Source of the DNA: Clostridia bacterium
Lineage (GTDB): Bacteria; Bacillota; Clostridia; Monoglobales; Monoglobaceae
Direction: 5' to 3'
Length of the DNA stretch: 43,178 bases
Assembly (NCBI GenBank): GCA_900769795.1
Contig: CAAGHZ010000006.1
Location: 1-43,178, forward strand
Below are positions 31,845 to 40,183 of the stretch, one piece after another (position 1 is the stretch's first letter; each line of letters begins with the position of its first letter). The translations under genes were made by a program, and so were the position numbers. Below the pieces are notes generated by a model that worked only from the letters and a program-made list of their open reading frames with translations, ran no database searches and was not told the DNA's origin.

Positions 31845-33095
31845 ATGAAACTCAAAACAGAAAACGAAGCCATTAAAATATCATTTCAATATATAAAGAC
31901 TCTTTTAAAGTGGTTGATTATTGCTGCTATAACGGGTATAATCGGCGGTGTAATCGGTACGGCGTTTCATAAATGTCTTGACTATGTGACGGAACTTCGT
32001 ATGGAAAATACATATATAACATACCTTATGCCAATCGGCGTAATTATTATAATTGCAATATATAACAAGTTTGGCAACAAGGGTAAGTTGGATACAAATC
32101 TGATTATAAACTCCGTAAGAAAGGAAGAGAAAATCCCTCTGGTTTTGGTTCCCGTTATATTCATAGGTACCACCATAACCCAACTGTTTGGCGGCTCTGC
32201 AGGCAGAGAGGGAGCGGCCCTTCAAATTGGCGGAGGCATAGGATACAACCTTGGCAGACTGCTGAGGCTAAACAAAAATGATATTCATATAATAACCATG
32301 GCAGGAATGAGTAGCGTGTTTTCCGCACTTTTTGGGACCCCTGTCACGGCTGCGATTTTCTCTCTTGAAGTAATCTGCGTCGGCGCGTTTAATTTTACGG
32401 GGCTTTTGCCATGTGTGTTTGCTTCTGCGTCGGCGTATTACGTTTCAAGATTGTTGGGGGTTTGTGCAACCTTTGTTTCCGTGCCAATCGGCAGTATTGA
32501 GCCATTGATGATTGCCGGAGTAATTGCCCTTGCGATTTGTTGTGCCGTTATAAGCACGCTGTTTTGTCTCGCTATCAAAAAATGCGAACAACTTGCAAAA
32601 AGATGGTTTAAAAACCCGTATTTACGCGGCATTGTATGTTCTTTGATTGTCGTTATTTTAACCATTGCATCGGGGACTTTTGATTATAACGGAGCGGGAA
32701 TGAATATAGTTGAGAGGGCACTGCATGGCGATGCCAGAAGTTATGACTTTATTATGAAGATAATATTTACTGCAATCACCATTGCGGCAGGATTTAAAGG
32801 CGGAGAGATTGTGCCTGCTTTCTTTGTCGGAGCAACCTTTGGATGTGTAATGGGTCCGCTTTTAGGATTGGAGAGCGGCTTTGCAGCGGCAATCGGTATG
32901 GTGGCGGTTTTTTGCGGAGTGGTAAACTGCCCTGTTGCTTCTATTTTTCTGTCAATAGAAATGTTTGGTGCAGAGGGGCTTGTTTTGTTCGGAATCGCCT
33001 GTGCAGTAAGTTATATCATGTCGGGACATTCGGGACTTTATAAAAGTCAGGAAATTATATATTCGAAAATTACTGCAGATTCGATAGAGGGCTGA
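31845..33095 (+). CDS. CLC-family chloride channel or proton antiporter
   Basis: 416 residues with about ten membrane helices and no C-terminal CBS domains. It has the gating-glutamate motif GGSAGREGAALQIGGG (E122), the helix GTPVTAAIFSLEV with a Glu (E175) where proton-coupled CLCs have their internal glutamate, and a C-terminal YIMSGHSGLYKSQ containing the likely central Tyr. The GSGIP selectivity loop of classic CLCs is not present; NLIINSVRKEEKIP takes its place. Both glutamates suggest an exchanger. Transported ion (chloride, fluoride or other) is not settled. ATG 31845 is preceded by AAAGGA. Confidence 0.88.
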   Translation: MKLKTENEAIKISFQYIKTLLKWLIIAAITGIIGGVIGTAFHKCLDYVTELRMENTYITYLMPIGVIIIIAIYNKFGNKGKLDTNLIINSVRKEEKIPLVLVPVIFIGTTITQLFGGSAGREGAALQIGGGIGYNLGRLLRLNKNDIHIITMAGMSSVFSALFGTPVTAAIFSLEVICVGAFNFTGLLPCVFASASAYYVSRLLGVCATFVSVPIGSIEPLMIAGVIALAICCAVISTLFCLAIKKCEQLAKRWFKNPYLRGIVCSLIVVILTIASGTFDYNGAGMNIVERALHGDARSYDFIMKIIFTAITIAAGFKGGEIVPAFFVGATFGCVMGPLLGLESGFAAAIGMVAVFCGVVNCPVASIFLSIEMFGAEGLVLFGIACAVSYIMSGHSGLYKSQEIIYSKITADSIEG

Positions 33096-33156
33096 TTATT
33101 ACAAAAAAATCTGCTGAAAATAAAATTCTGATACTTTTTGCCATTATAACACAAGT

Positions 33157-33181
33157 ATTCTGCTCAGAATGATATTATAAT
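33157..33181 (+). promoter_or_regulatory. Palindromic operator and -10 box before the GH151-like operon
   Basis: The 14-bp palindrome ATTCTG-CT-CAGAAT (33157-33170) lies 5 bp upstream of a perfect TATAAT (33176-33181), where a -35 spacer would be. A regulator bound here would block or assist RNA polymerase. The start codon is 61 bp downstream of the -10. Confidence 0.45.
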
Positions 33182-33242
33182 TATGACATAGAATTTCAGG
33201 TATACAGAAACTTAATATGCAAAACAAAGAAGAGGGATTATT

Positions 33243-35231
33243 ATGATGAATAAAGAAAATTTTCCGAAAAGACAGGTGCATTTGGATTTTCATACATCAC
33301 CTGACATAGAAAATATAGGCAAAAACTTCTCAAAAGAGAACTTTCAGGCGGCGCTTAAAGAAGGTAATCTTGAGAGTATTACCATATTTGCAAAGTGCCA
33401 TCACAGTATGTGCTTTTATCCGACAAAGGTTGGAACAATGCATCCGCATCTTGATTTTGACCTGACAGGTGCCATGATAGACGCGGCCCACGAGGTTGGC
33501 GTAAGAGCGCCTATATATATAACAGCAGGATGGTCCCACGAGGATGCAGAGAAGCATCCCGAATGGAGAATGGTGCAAAAGGACGGCACAGAACTTACAA
33601 TGAAAGAGTTTGACCCGTCAGCAACAGACGATACACCAAAACCACATTGCCATTGGCGTATGCTTTGTATCAATGATGGCGGAGAATATGCACAGCATAT
33701 TTATGATATAACAGAGGAGGTCTGCCAAAGATACGAGGTTGTTGACGGACTTTTCTATGATATATGCGGATTTGGAGAGGCTTGTTATTGTGAATCCTGT
33801 ATAAAAGGAATGAAAGAGATGGGGCTTGACCCATCAAATGACGAGGATGCAAAGAAGTACTACATAATAAAGCGCAGTGCTTTTATGCAAAAGTGTAATG
33901 ATATACTAAAAAAATATCATCCCGATGCAACAGTTTTCTATAATGGCAACGGTGCCCATCAGTATAAGACCTATGCCCACGATTATCAGACCCATTTTGA
34001 GATGGAAGATTTGCCAACTGCGTGGGGCGGATATGATAAACTGCCTATGCGTGCAAAATACTTTGGCAAAAAAGACAAGGGCATCATAGGAATGACAGGT
34101 AAGTTCCATCTTGAATGGGGAGAGTTTGGCGGCTTTAAATCGGGAGATGCACTGAAGTTTGAGACTGCCCTGATGGCACTATATGGTGCAGGGGCGTCAA
34201 TAGGAGACCATATGCACCCCGATGGCATGATGGAGATGCAGACCTACAAAAACATCGGCAAGGCGTATAAGTATCTTGAGCAAATAGCCCCATTCTGCTA
34301 TGGTGGAAATCCAATTTCGGATATCGGCATATATGCATCTGATGTTGTGGATGCAAACGAGGGTGTTTCCAATATTCTGCTTCAGAATCAACTGGACTAT
34401 GATGTTGTAACAGACAACGATTTTGGGCGTTTTAAGACGGTGATTATCCCGGGCAAGGCAACCTTTGAAAAAGAGACTCTGTCTGCTCTTGAAGAGTATG
34501 TGAAAGACGGAGGCAATCTGGTTCTTATGGCAGATGCTCTTGTGGAGGATGGAAAGTTCCTTCTTGACCTTGGATTTGAGTATATAGGTGAGAGCGAGTT
34601 TGACTGCGACTATCTTGTGCCGACAGTAAAGAGAGAGAATCTGCCTGATGCGCCAATGCTCTGCAATTATCCCGGACACAGAGTCAGTGCACCTGATGCA
34701 AAGGTATCGGCAGAGTTTATCACTCCTTACTTTAGCCGTACATACGCACATTTTTGCGGACACAAGAACACCCCTCACGATAAAAACTCAAAGCCATACC
34801 CCGCAATTGCGGCCAAGGGAAATGTGGTATATATTGCCCATCCTCTCGGAGAAGAGTATTTAGAGTATGGCTCGCCCTATCATAAGAACTATTTTATGCT
34901 TGCCCTTGATATGGTACACACAGACAGAGTTTTAAGTGTAAAAGGTCTTGGGGCTCAGGGGAGATGCACAGTGATTGAGCAGGCAGACAAAAACAGATAT
35001 TGCCTGAATATTGCTTACGCAAGCCCGATCCGCAGAGGTGTGGCAGAGATTATCGAAGATATTATGCCTGTTTACAATATCGGTGTTGAGTTAAAGACAG
35101 AAAAGAAGATAAAGAAAGTATACGTCGGATTGACGGGAGAAAAACTTAAGTTTACACAAAAAGGCGGAAAAGTCAACTTTGTGTTACCTGAACTTGATTG
35201 TCATACATCTGTTGTGATAGAATATAAGTAA
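33243..35231 (+). CDS. GH151-like alpha-L-fucosidase (GHL6 plus beta-galactosidase trimerisation domains)
   Basis: 662 residues, no signal peptide. The N-terminal TIM barrel (about 10-350) matches hypothetical glycosyl hydrolase 6: RQVHLDFHTSPD, SITIFAKCHHSMCFYPT, PIYITAGWSHEDAEKHPEW, the strand VVDGLFYDICGFGEACYCESC with a candidate catalytic Asp (about 167-172), and MTGKFHLEWGEFGG with a candidate acid. Residues about 360-560 are the flavodoxin-like trimerisation domain (IGIYASDV, FKTVIIPGKATFEKETLSALEEYV, GGNLVLMADA), with a beta-sandwich end. This order is that of GH151 alpha-L-fucosidases. ATG 33243 or 33246 is possible. PsiE- and YhcH-type genes follow. Fucosidase activity is inferred from family. 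Confidence 0.82.
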   Translation: MMNKENFPKRQVHLDFHTSPDIENIGKNFSKENFQAALKEGNLESITIFAKCHHSMCFYPTKVGTMHPHLDFDLTGAMIDAAHEVGVRAPIYITAGWSHEDAEKHPEWRMVQKDGTELTMKEFDPSATDDTPKPHCHWRMLCINDGGEYAQHIYDITEEVCQRYEVVDGLFYDICGFGEACYCESCIKGMKEMGLDPSNDEDAKKYYIIKRSAFMQKCNDILKKYHPDATVFYNGNGAHQYKTYAHDYQTHFEMEDLPTAWGGYDKLPMRAKYFGKKDKGIIGMTGKFHLEWGEFGGFKSGDALKFETALMALYGAGASIGDHMHPDGMMEMQTYKNIGKAYKYLEQIAPFCYGGNPISDIGIYASDVVDANEGVSNILLQNQLDYDVVTDNDFGRFKTVIIPGKATFEKETLSALEEYVKDGGNLVLMADALVEDGKFLLDLGFEYIGESEFDCDYLVPTVKRENLPDAPMLCNYPGHRVSAPDAKVSAEFITPYFSRTYAHFCGHKNTPHDKNSKPYPAIAAKGNVVYIAHPLGEEYLEYGSPYHKNYFMLALDMVHTDRVLSVKGLGAQGRCTVIEQADKNRYCLNIAYASPIRRGVAEIIEDIMPVYNIGVELKTEKKIKKVYVGLTGEKLKFTQKGGKVNFVLPELDCHTSVVIEYK

Positions 35232-35264
35232 ATATAATTTTATAATAAAATCAGGAGAATACAT

Positions 35265-35696
35265 ATGAGAAAGAAACTACAGGATAAAATGTTTGAGATG
35301 AGTTATCTGTTTGAACTCTTCATATCTGTGATTGTAGGGATTGCGGTTGTAATTTTGTCGGTGCGTCTTATCGTTGACATCGTAAACGTGTCATCGTATA
35401 CAGATGGTGTAAACACACTTGTAAAAATCCTTGATGATGCAATTATCCTTGCAATCGGTGCAGAGTTTATAAAGATGCTTTGTAAGCATACACCCGAGAC
35501 CATTATAGAGGTACTTGCCTTTGCTCTTGCGCGTCAGTTGATTGTAGGGCATGCTGCCCCGTGGGAGAACCTGATTACAGTTGTTGCAATTGCGGTACTC
35601 TTTGTTATCAGAAGATTTTTGCTCAAGCGTCACGATATGGTCGAGACCCCTGATGGACTTATAGAAGCAATAGAAGATACAGAAAAAGGAGAATAG
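35265..35696 (+). CDS. PsiE-like membrane protein
   Basis: 143 residues with three to four membrane segments: about 15-38 (LFELFISVIVGIAVVILSVRLIV), 50-70, and 92-115 (WENLITVVAIAVLFVIRRFL). The conserved loop IKMLCKHTPETIIEVLAFALARQLIV is the hallmark of the phosphate-starvation-inducible PsiE family, whose role is unknown. It is 33 bp after the glycosidase and 3 bp before the YhcH gene, so all three are probably cotranscribed. A membrane protein of this type in a glycan operon is unusual. Confidence 0.8.
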   Translation: MRKKLQDKMFEMSYLFELFISVIVGIAVVILSVRLIVDIVNVSSYTDGVNTLVKILDDAIILAIGAEFIKMLCKHTPETIIEVLAFALARQLIVGHAAPWENLITVVAIAVLFVIRRFLLKRHDMVETPDGLIEAIEDTEKGE

Positions 35697-35699
35697 AAA

Positions 35700-36158
35700 A
35701 TGATTTTTGATAGTTTAAAAAATTGCGAAATGTATTATGGAGTAAACGAGAAATTTGAAAAATCTTTTGATTTTATCAAAAAGGCAATTGCCGAAAATCT
35801 GCCAAATGGCAAGTATGAGATAGATGGTGACGAGATATATGCCATGGTTGATGGATACCCTACAAGACACGAAGAAAACTGCCGTTTTGAGGCTCATCGC
35901 AAATATATTGATATCCAGTGTCTGACAAGCGGATATGAGGTTATGAAGTCTGCGAACATATCTAAGGTAAAAACCACCGAGGCGTATGACGAAAACAGAG
36001 ATGTAGAGTTTTTTGGAGATAGTGACGAGGCTTGTATAAGCACTGTTGCAGAGGGAGAGTTCGTGGTGTTCTACCCGGAAGATGCACATAAGCCGGGCAT
36101 AGCGTATAAGGATGTGCCGATGGATATTAAGAAAGTAATTATAAAGATAAAAGTATAA
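35700..36158 (+). CDS. YhcH/YjgK/YiaL family protein (DUF386)
   Basis: 152 residues. It has the family core EAHRKYIDIQCLTSGYE (metal-binding His/Asp) and FVVFYPEDAHKPGI with a second His pair, a cupin-like fold. Members sit in sialic-acid, 2,3-diketogulonate and other sugar operons, and one E. coli member has been reported as an N-acetylneuraminate anomerase. Here it follows a GH151-like fucosidase, so an anomerase or isomerase for the released sugar is the reasonable inference. A terminator lies 3 bp after its stop. Confidence 0.9.
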   Translation: MIFDSLKNCEMYYGVNEKFEKSFDFIKKAIAENLPNGKYEIDGDEIYAMVDGYPTRHEENCRFEAHRKYIDIQCLTSGYEVMKSANISKVKTTEAYDENRDVEFFGDSDEACISTVAEGEFVVFYPEDAHKPGIAYKDVPMDIKKVIIKIKV

Positions 36159-36160
36159 AC

Positions 36161-36190
36161 AAAAAGGGCTTCCGCGAGGGGAGCCCTTTT
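36161..36190. terminator. Bidirectional terminator
   Basis: AAAAGGGCT (36162-36170) pairs with AGCCCTTTT (36182-36190), extended by wobble-containing TCC/GGG pairing around a short GCGA-type loop. It separates the YhcH gene from the convergent AraC gene. Confidence 0.82.
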
Positions 36191-36196
36191 ATATTG

Positions 36197-37039
36197 CTAT
36201 AAGATTTTATCTGTTGAAGTAAAAGTGCTTCTGTATTTTATCGGGGAAATACCCTTTTGCTTTTTAAATTGCTTACTGTAATAAGAAGCACTTGAAAACC
36301 CAACCGCCTGAGATATATCCTCCATGTTCATATTGGTGTGAATCAAATAATGAATGGATTTTTCAATCCTCTTTTTGTTTATATATTCACTAACTGTACA
36401 GTTATATTCTCTGTGAAAGTCCTTGTACAAGGTGCTCTTGCAAACGTTGATGCCGACAGCGAGACTCTCTATGGTTATCTTCTCGCCAAGATGACTGTCT
36501 ATATAAGAAATGGCAGAAGATAAATTTCTGTTATAACTTGGTTTGAGCATGTTTTCATAGATAATATATTTTGTCAGCATCACGGCGAGGTTTGACACAC
36601 CCTTGACCTTGTCGTAGTCAAAGGAGGGGCTGCTGATATAGTGCTTTTCAAGTTCCTTTTCATCAACGGGCAAATCCCTGATATATTGCTTTACTTCTTT
36701 AAAGTCTGTGTTGTTCTTCATCTGACCAAGAATTGCATAGCAAACAATATTGTCGTCAATGATAATCGGGACTGCAACATCAATAAGGCCTGCGTGGCAA
36801 ATATGTATTTCGGGTCTTTTGGTTTCTCTGCAGATGTTCAGGATTTTATGGTTTGACTGATCACATCGCTTTAGCCCTTCGGGACTTTGTTTGACGGAAT
36901 AACAGTACATATTTTCTTTTGTCGATATTCGTACAACACACGAAAAGTTTGTGTCCAGTATATCTATGCATATACCTGTCGCGTAATAAAAGTCATAAAG
37001 GGCGGAAGTTAGTTTGTCTTTGTCATAGTTTATAATCAT
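36197..37039 (-). CDS. PocR-domain AraC-family regulator
   Basis: 280 residues. Unlike the other AraC proteins here, the sensor (about 1-160) is a PocR-type domain: FYYATGICIDILDTNFSCVVRIS, YCYSVKQSPEGLKRCDQSNHKI, HICHAGLIDVAVPIIIDDNIVCYAILGQM. Its Cys/His residues could bind metal or a small ligand, as in the propanediol regulator PocR. The C-terminal HTHs are IESLAVGINVCKSTLYKDFHREYNC and MEDISQAVGFSSASYYSKQFKKQKGISP. AGGTGAT precedes ATG 37039. It lies 84 bp downstream of the next AraC gene on the same strand and may be cotranscribed. Confidence 0.9.
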   Translation of the reverse strand: MIINYDKDKLTSALYDFYYATGICIDILDTNFSCVVRISTKENMYCYSVKQSPEGLKRCDQSNHKILNICRETKRPEIHICHAGLIDVAVPIIIDDNIVCYAILGQMKNNTDFKEVKQYIRDLPVDEKELEKHYISSPSFDYDKVKGVSNLAVMLTKYIIYENMLKPSYNRNLSSAISYIDSHLGEKITIESLAVGINVCKSTLYKDFHREYNCTVSEYINKKRIEKSIHYLIHTNMNMEDISQAVGFSSASYYSKQFKKQKGISPIKYRSTFTSTDKIL

Positions 37040-37123
37040 ACAATCACCTGTCTATTATTATATAAACAACCTTATGTTTTGTCAATATATTATGCGGTCA
37101 GTGGAAAATAGTGAAAAACATAT

Positions 37124-37876
37124 CTATTTTCTGCTTTTCAGCGCCATAGGGGGGACGTCAAAATATCTTTTAAATAACCTTGAAAAATAGTTGTAGTTAT
37201 TATAGCCTAAATACTCGGCGGTGTTTTTAAGAGACATTCCGCGGTTTGTTATAAGATCTTTTGCCAGACGAATTTTTCTTTCGTTTATGTAGTCGGTAAG
37301 CGGACGACCCATATTCTTTTTGAACAGAGCAGAGGTATATTCTCTTGATAAATTTATCTCCTCACACACATGACGAAGGGTTATGGGGCTTGTAATATTT
37401 TCGTCAACATACCTCACGATTTTTGAAATATGCTCATTGTTTGCCAAAAGACCGGCGGTGTCAGATAATTCGAGAAGTATATAGTTTAAAATGTTTGCAA
37501 TCTTTTCTTTTGAATGATAATACTGCATCATGTGACTTTGCGGAAAAACAGAAATAATTTTCTTTATATCATGGGTTATGCAGTTCTTCATATAATTGTC
37601 AAAAGGGAATACACATTCAGACGAAGCCGTGAAATTAAAGCTTACATAGCTTACGGCTCCTTTGCTCTCGTGTCTTGAACGGATGGTTCCGGGCTTTAGA
37701 AAAACAGCATCATTTTTGTTTAAAACATAGGTTTCTCCGTTAGCGGCATAGGTCATACTACCGCCTGTGACAAAGGTAAAGTCATAGTAGTTTATCCTTG
37801 ATTCTCTCATTGGCGAGCATTTATCAAGAGAAACGTTACAATAGTGAGATATATCTTCCACAATATACTTTATCAT
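37124..37876 (-). CDS. AraC-family transcriptional regulator
   Basis: 250 residues. The N-terminal cupin sensor has YDFTFVTGGSMTYAANGETYVL and KNDAVFLKPGTIRSRHES. The C-terminal HTH pair is LRHVCEEINLSREYTSALFKKNMG and LKNTAEYLGYNNYNYFSRLFKRYFDVPP. ATG 37876 is selected because GGAGGC precedes it by about 8 bp; the longer frame to 37939 lacks a site. It is divergent from the CapA-like gene (about 150 bp) and probably controls the CapA/esterase pair. Confidence 0.92.
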   Translation of the reverse strand: MIKYIVEDISHYCNVSLDKCSPMRESRINYYDFTFVTGGSMTYAANGETYVLNKNDAVFLKPGTIRSRHESKGAVSYVSFNFTASSECVFPFDNYMKNCITHDIKKIISVFPQSHMMQYYHSKEKIANILNYILLELSDTAGLLANNEHISKIVRYVDENITSPITLRHVCEEINLSREYTSALFKKNMGRPLTDYINERKIRLAKDLITNRGMSLKNTAEYLGYNNYNYFSRLFKRYFDVPPMALKSRK

Positions 37877-37938
37877 TATATAGCCTCCAAAAATATTAAA
37901 ATTGTGCAAAAAATCAGGAGTATAAATAAAATTGTTCA

Positions 37939-37967
37939 TTGTCTTTTGTTCTATGTAGATATATAAT
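37939..37967 (+). promoter_or_regulatory. Promoter of the CapA-like/esterase unit
   Basis: TTGTCT (37939-37944) and a perfect TATAAT (37962-37967) are 17 bp apart, 59 bp before the ATG at 38027. It lies in the spacer divergent from the AraC gene. Confidence 0.65.
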
Positions 37968-38026
37968 GATTATAAGGATTGATGATCTTGTTGTCAATAT
38001 TAATTTTGTGCAAATGGAGTGATTGT

Positions 38027-39120
38027 ATGAAGACACTGTTTTTGGGAGATGTATGTCCAACCGCGGCGACAAATCATTTGTTTGAGATAGAGGATGTTTC
38101 TACATTATTTACAGATAGTCTGCCTCTATTTGATGGCAATGATATTAATTTTGTAAACATTGAGGTTGCCCTGACCGAGAGTGATAAGGATATAAAAAAA
38201 TTGGTCCTGCCCTTAAGGCTACCCCTAAGACCGCTAAGGTTCTGGCGGATGTAGGCGTAAACTGTTGCTCTCTCTCTAATAACCATATTTTTGATTTTGG
38301 AAAAAAGGGTGCAATGGATACCGTCGCTGCCCTTGAAGAAGCCGGTATAGCACATACGGGCTTTGGAGAGAATTATGAAGAGTCAAGAAAAAATCTTGTT
38401 ATAGAGAAAAACGGCGAAAAGGTATGTATAATCGCAGTGTGCGAGCACGAATATTCTTATTCTCTGCTTGACAGAATGGGTTCGAGAGGTTATGATGAGT
38501 ATGACACGATAGAGGATATAAGACGTGCCAAAGAAGAGTGTGATTGTGTCATCGGGATTTATCACGGAGGCAAGGAGCAGTGCAGATATCCATCGCCAAG
38601 GCTTTTAAAACTGTGTCGTGCTATGGCAAGAAACGGCGCTGATATGGTGCTTTGTCAGCACAGTCACTGCATAGGTTGCTACGAAGAATATATGGGATGC
38701 CACATCCTCTATGGACAAGGCAACTTCCATTTCGTAAAATCAGTTTTTGGTGGTATGGTGCCTGAGGGATGGGATGATTTCCTTGGGGTAAAATACGATA
38801 CAAAAACCAAAGCGATAGAGTTTGTTCCGATGAGCAACACAGAAGATGGAGTCACCCTTGCCAAGGGAGAGATGGCAGAGGAAATGCTGAAGGGATTTGC
38901 AGAGAGAAACCAAAGCCTGACAGACGGCAGTTGGATAGATGGATGGCACGCGTTTTGTGAAAGCAAGAAAGAGTTGTACGAATCGGTTATAAAAAACGCA
39001 TGCAAGGAAGACGCAACAGAAGAGGAGAGACAAGGGTTTGGACACTACCTTGATTGCGAGGCGCATACCGATGTGTGGAGAGAACTTTTCCCTACGTGGA
39101 ATATGACAAACGAAAGATAG
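38027..39120 (+). pseudogene. CapA-family (PGA_cap) phosphoesterase-fold gene interrupted by a frameshift
   Basis: The first part reads MKTLFLGDVCPTAATNHLF ... VNIEVALTESDKDIKK and then goes off frame. A -1 shift at the seven-A run 38194-38200 restores IGPALKATPKTAKVLADVG, CCSLSNNHIFDFGKKGAMD, VIGIYHGGKEQ, GADMVLCQHSHC and HILYGQGNFHF, the metallophosphatase-type core of CapA/PgsA proteins. The joined product is about 364 residues. The run A-AAA-AAA is exactly in frame for classic -1 slippage, with AAGGA (38186-38190) just upstream. Options are a real one-base deletion, a sequencing or assembly error, or programmed frameshifting. CapA homologues relate to poly-gamma-glutamate; no pgsBC genes are nearby. 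Confidence 0.8.
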
Positions 39121-39132
39121 GAGATGTGTAAA

Positions 39133-40152
39133 ATGGGTGTTTACAAAGGAAGAGATTACATAAACGATATCGTGAAAAACATAAGCCCGTCATATGCTTA
39201 TGATGGAGTGGAGGATTTTTCTGCATGGCAGAAAAGGTCCCGTCAAAAACTTGAAGAGCTTCTTGGTTTGCCTCTTGTAAAGGGCGAGATGAAGCCTGTT
39301 ATAAAAGCAGAGTCTGAGACAGAGGAATACAAACGTATAGATTTTGAATTTGAGAGCGAGCAGGGGTATCTTGTAAGATGTGCGATGCTTGTTCCTAAAA
39401 AAGTTAAGGCTCCTGCACCTGCGGTTATTTGTCTTCAGGGACACTCTACGGGTATGCACATTTCATTGGCTGAACCAAAGTTTGAGACAGACGAGGTAAC
39501 AATTGCGGGTGGCAGAGATTTTGCAGTGCGCGCGGTCAAAGAAGGTTTTTGTGCAATCGCTATGGAGCAACGCTATATGGGTACAAGCGGTCAGACAGAG
39601 AACGGCACACCGTCTTGTCTTGACAATCGTGAGAACTCGGCAATGCCTGCATTATTGCTTGGCAGATGCGCCATAGGCGAGCGTGTGTGGGATATTATGC
39701 GTCTTATTGATGTTCTCAGTAAGAGTTTTTCTGACGTTGCGGATTTGTCAAATCTTATCTGTATGGGTACATCAGGCGGAGGCACAGTGACGTTTTATGC
39801 GTCATGTCTTGACGAGAGAATAAAACTCTCTATGCCATCTTGTGCTCTTTGTACCTTTGAGGCATCTATTATGGCAATGCAGCATTGTTCATGTAACTAC
39901 ATCCCGGGTATACGCAAGTACTTTAATATGGGTGATATGTCAGGACTGATTGCACCAAGAAAACTTGTAGCTGTATCAGGAAAGAACGATCCTATATTCC
40001 CAATTGGTGGCGCAGAGAGTAGTTTTGAGATAACAAAAAAACTGTATGCCGCAGCAGGGGCGGAGAATGCGTGCCGACATGTAAAGGGAGATGGCGGACA
40101 TCAGTTCTATCCCGATGATGCATGGCCTGTTGTACATGAATTATTGAAATAA
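39133..40152 (+). CDS. Alpha/beta-hydrolase, putative carbohydrate esterase
   Basis: 339 residues of the Abhydrolase_7/acetyl-xylan-esterase-like group. A helical N-terminal region (WQKRSRQKLEELLGLP) is followed by the hydrolase core: PAPAVICLQGHSTG oxyanion strand, nucleophile Ser in MGTSGGG, Asp in SGKNDPIFP and His in GDGGHQFYP. No signal peptide, so cytoplasmic. It starts 12 bp after the CapA-like gene; ATG 39133 is preferred to 39124 because AGGAG (39119-39123) is properly spaced from it. It probably removes acetyl or other acyl groups from imported sugars. Confidence 0.85.
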   Translation: MGVYKGRDYINDIVKNISPSYAYDGVEDFSAWQKRSRQKLEELLGLPLVKGEMKPVIKAESETEEYKRIDFEFESEQGYLVRCAMLVPKKVKAPAPAVICLQGHSTGMHISLAEPKFETDEVTIAGGRDFAVRAVKEGFCAIAMEQRYMGTSGQTENGTPSCLDNRENSAMPALLLGRCAIGERVWDIMRLIDVLSKSFSDVADLSNLICMGTSGGGTVTFYASCLDERIKLSMPSCALCTFEASIMAMQHCSCNYIPGIRKYFNMGDMSGLIAPRKLVAVSGKNDPIFPIGGAESSFEITKKLYAAAGAENACRHVKGDGGHQFYPDDAWPVVHELLK

Positions 40153-40155
40153 CAT

Positions 40156-40183
40156 AAAAAGCTCACGAAAGTGAGCTTTTTTT
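40156..40183. terminator. Bidirectional terminator with GAAA tetraloop, overlapping an AraC stop codon
   Basis: An 11-bp stem (40156-40166 with 40171-40181), GAAA loop, A- and T-tracts. It ends the esterase gene on the plus strand. The AraC gene on the minus strand uses the hairpin as its last codons, its TGA stop lying at 40165-40163 in the left arm. Confidence 0.9.
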
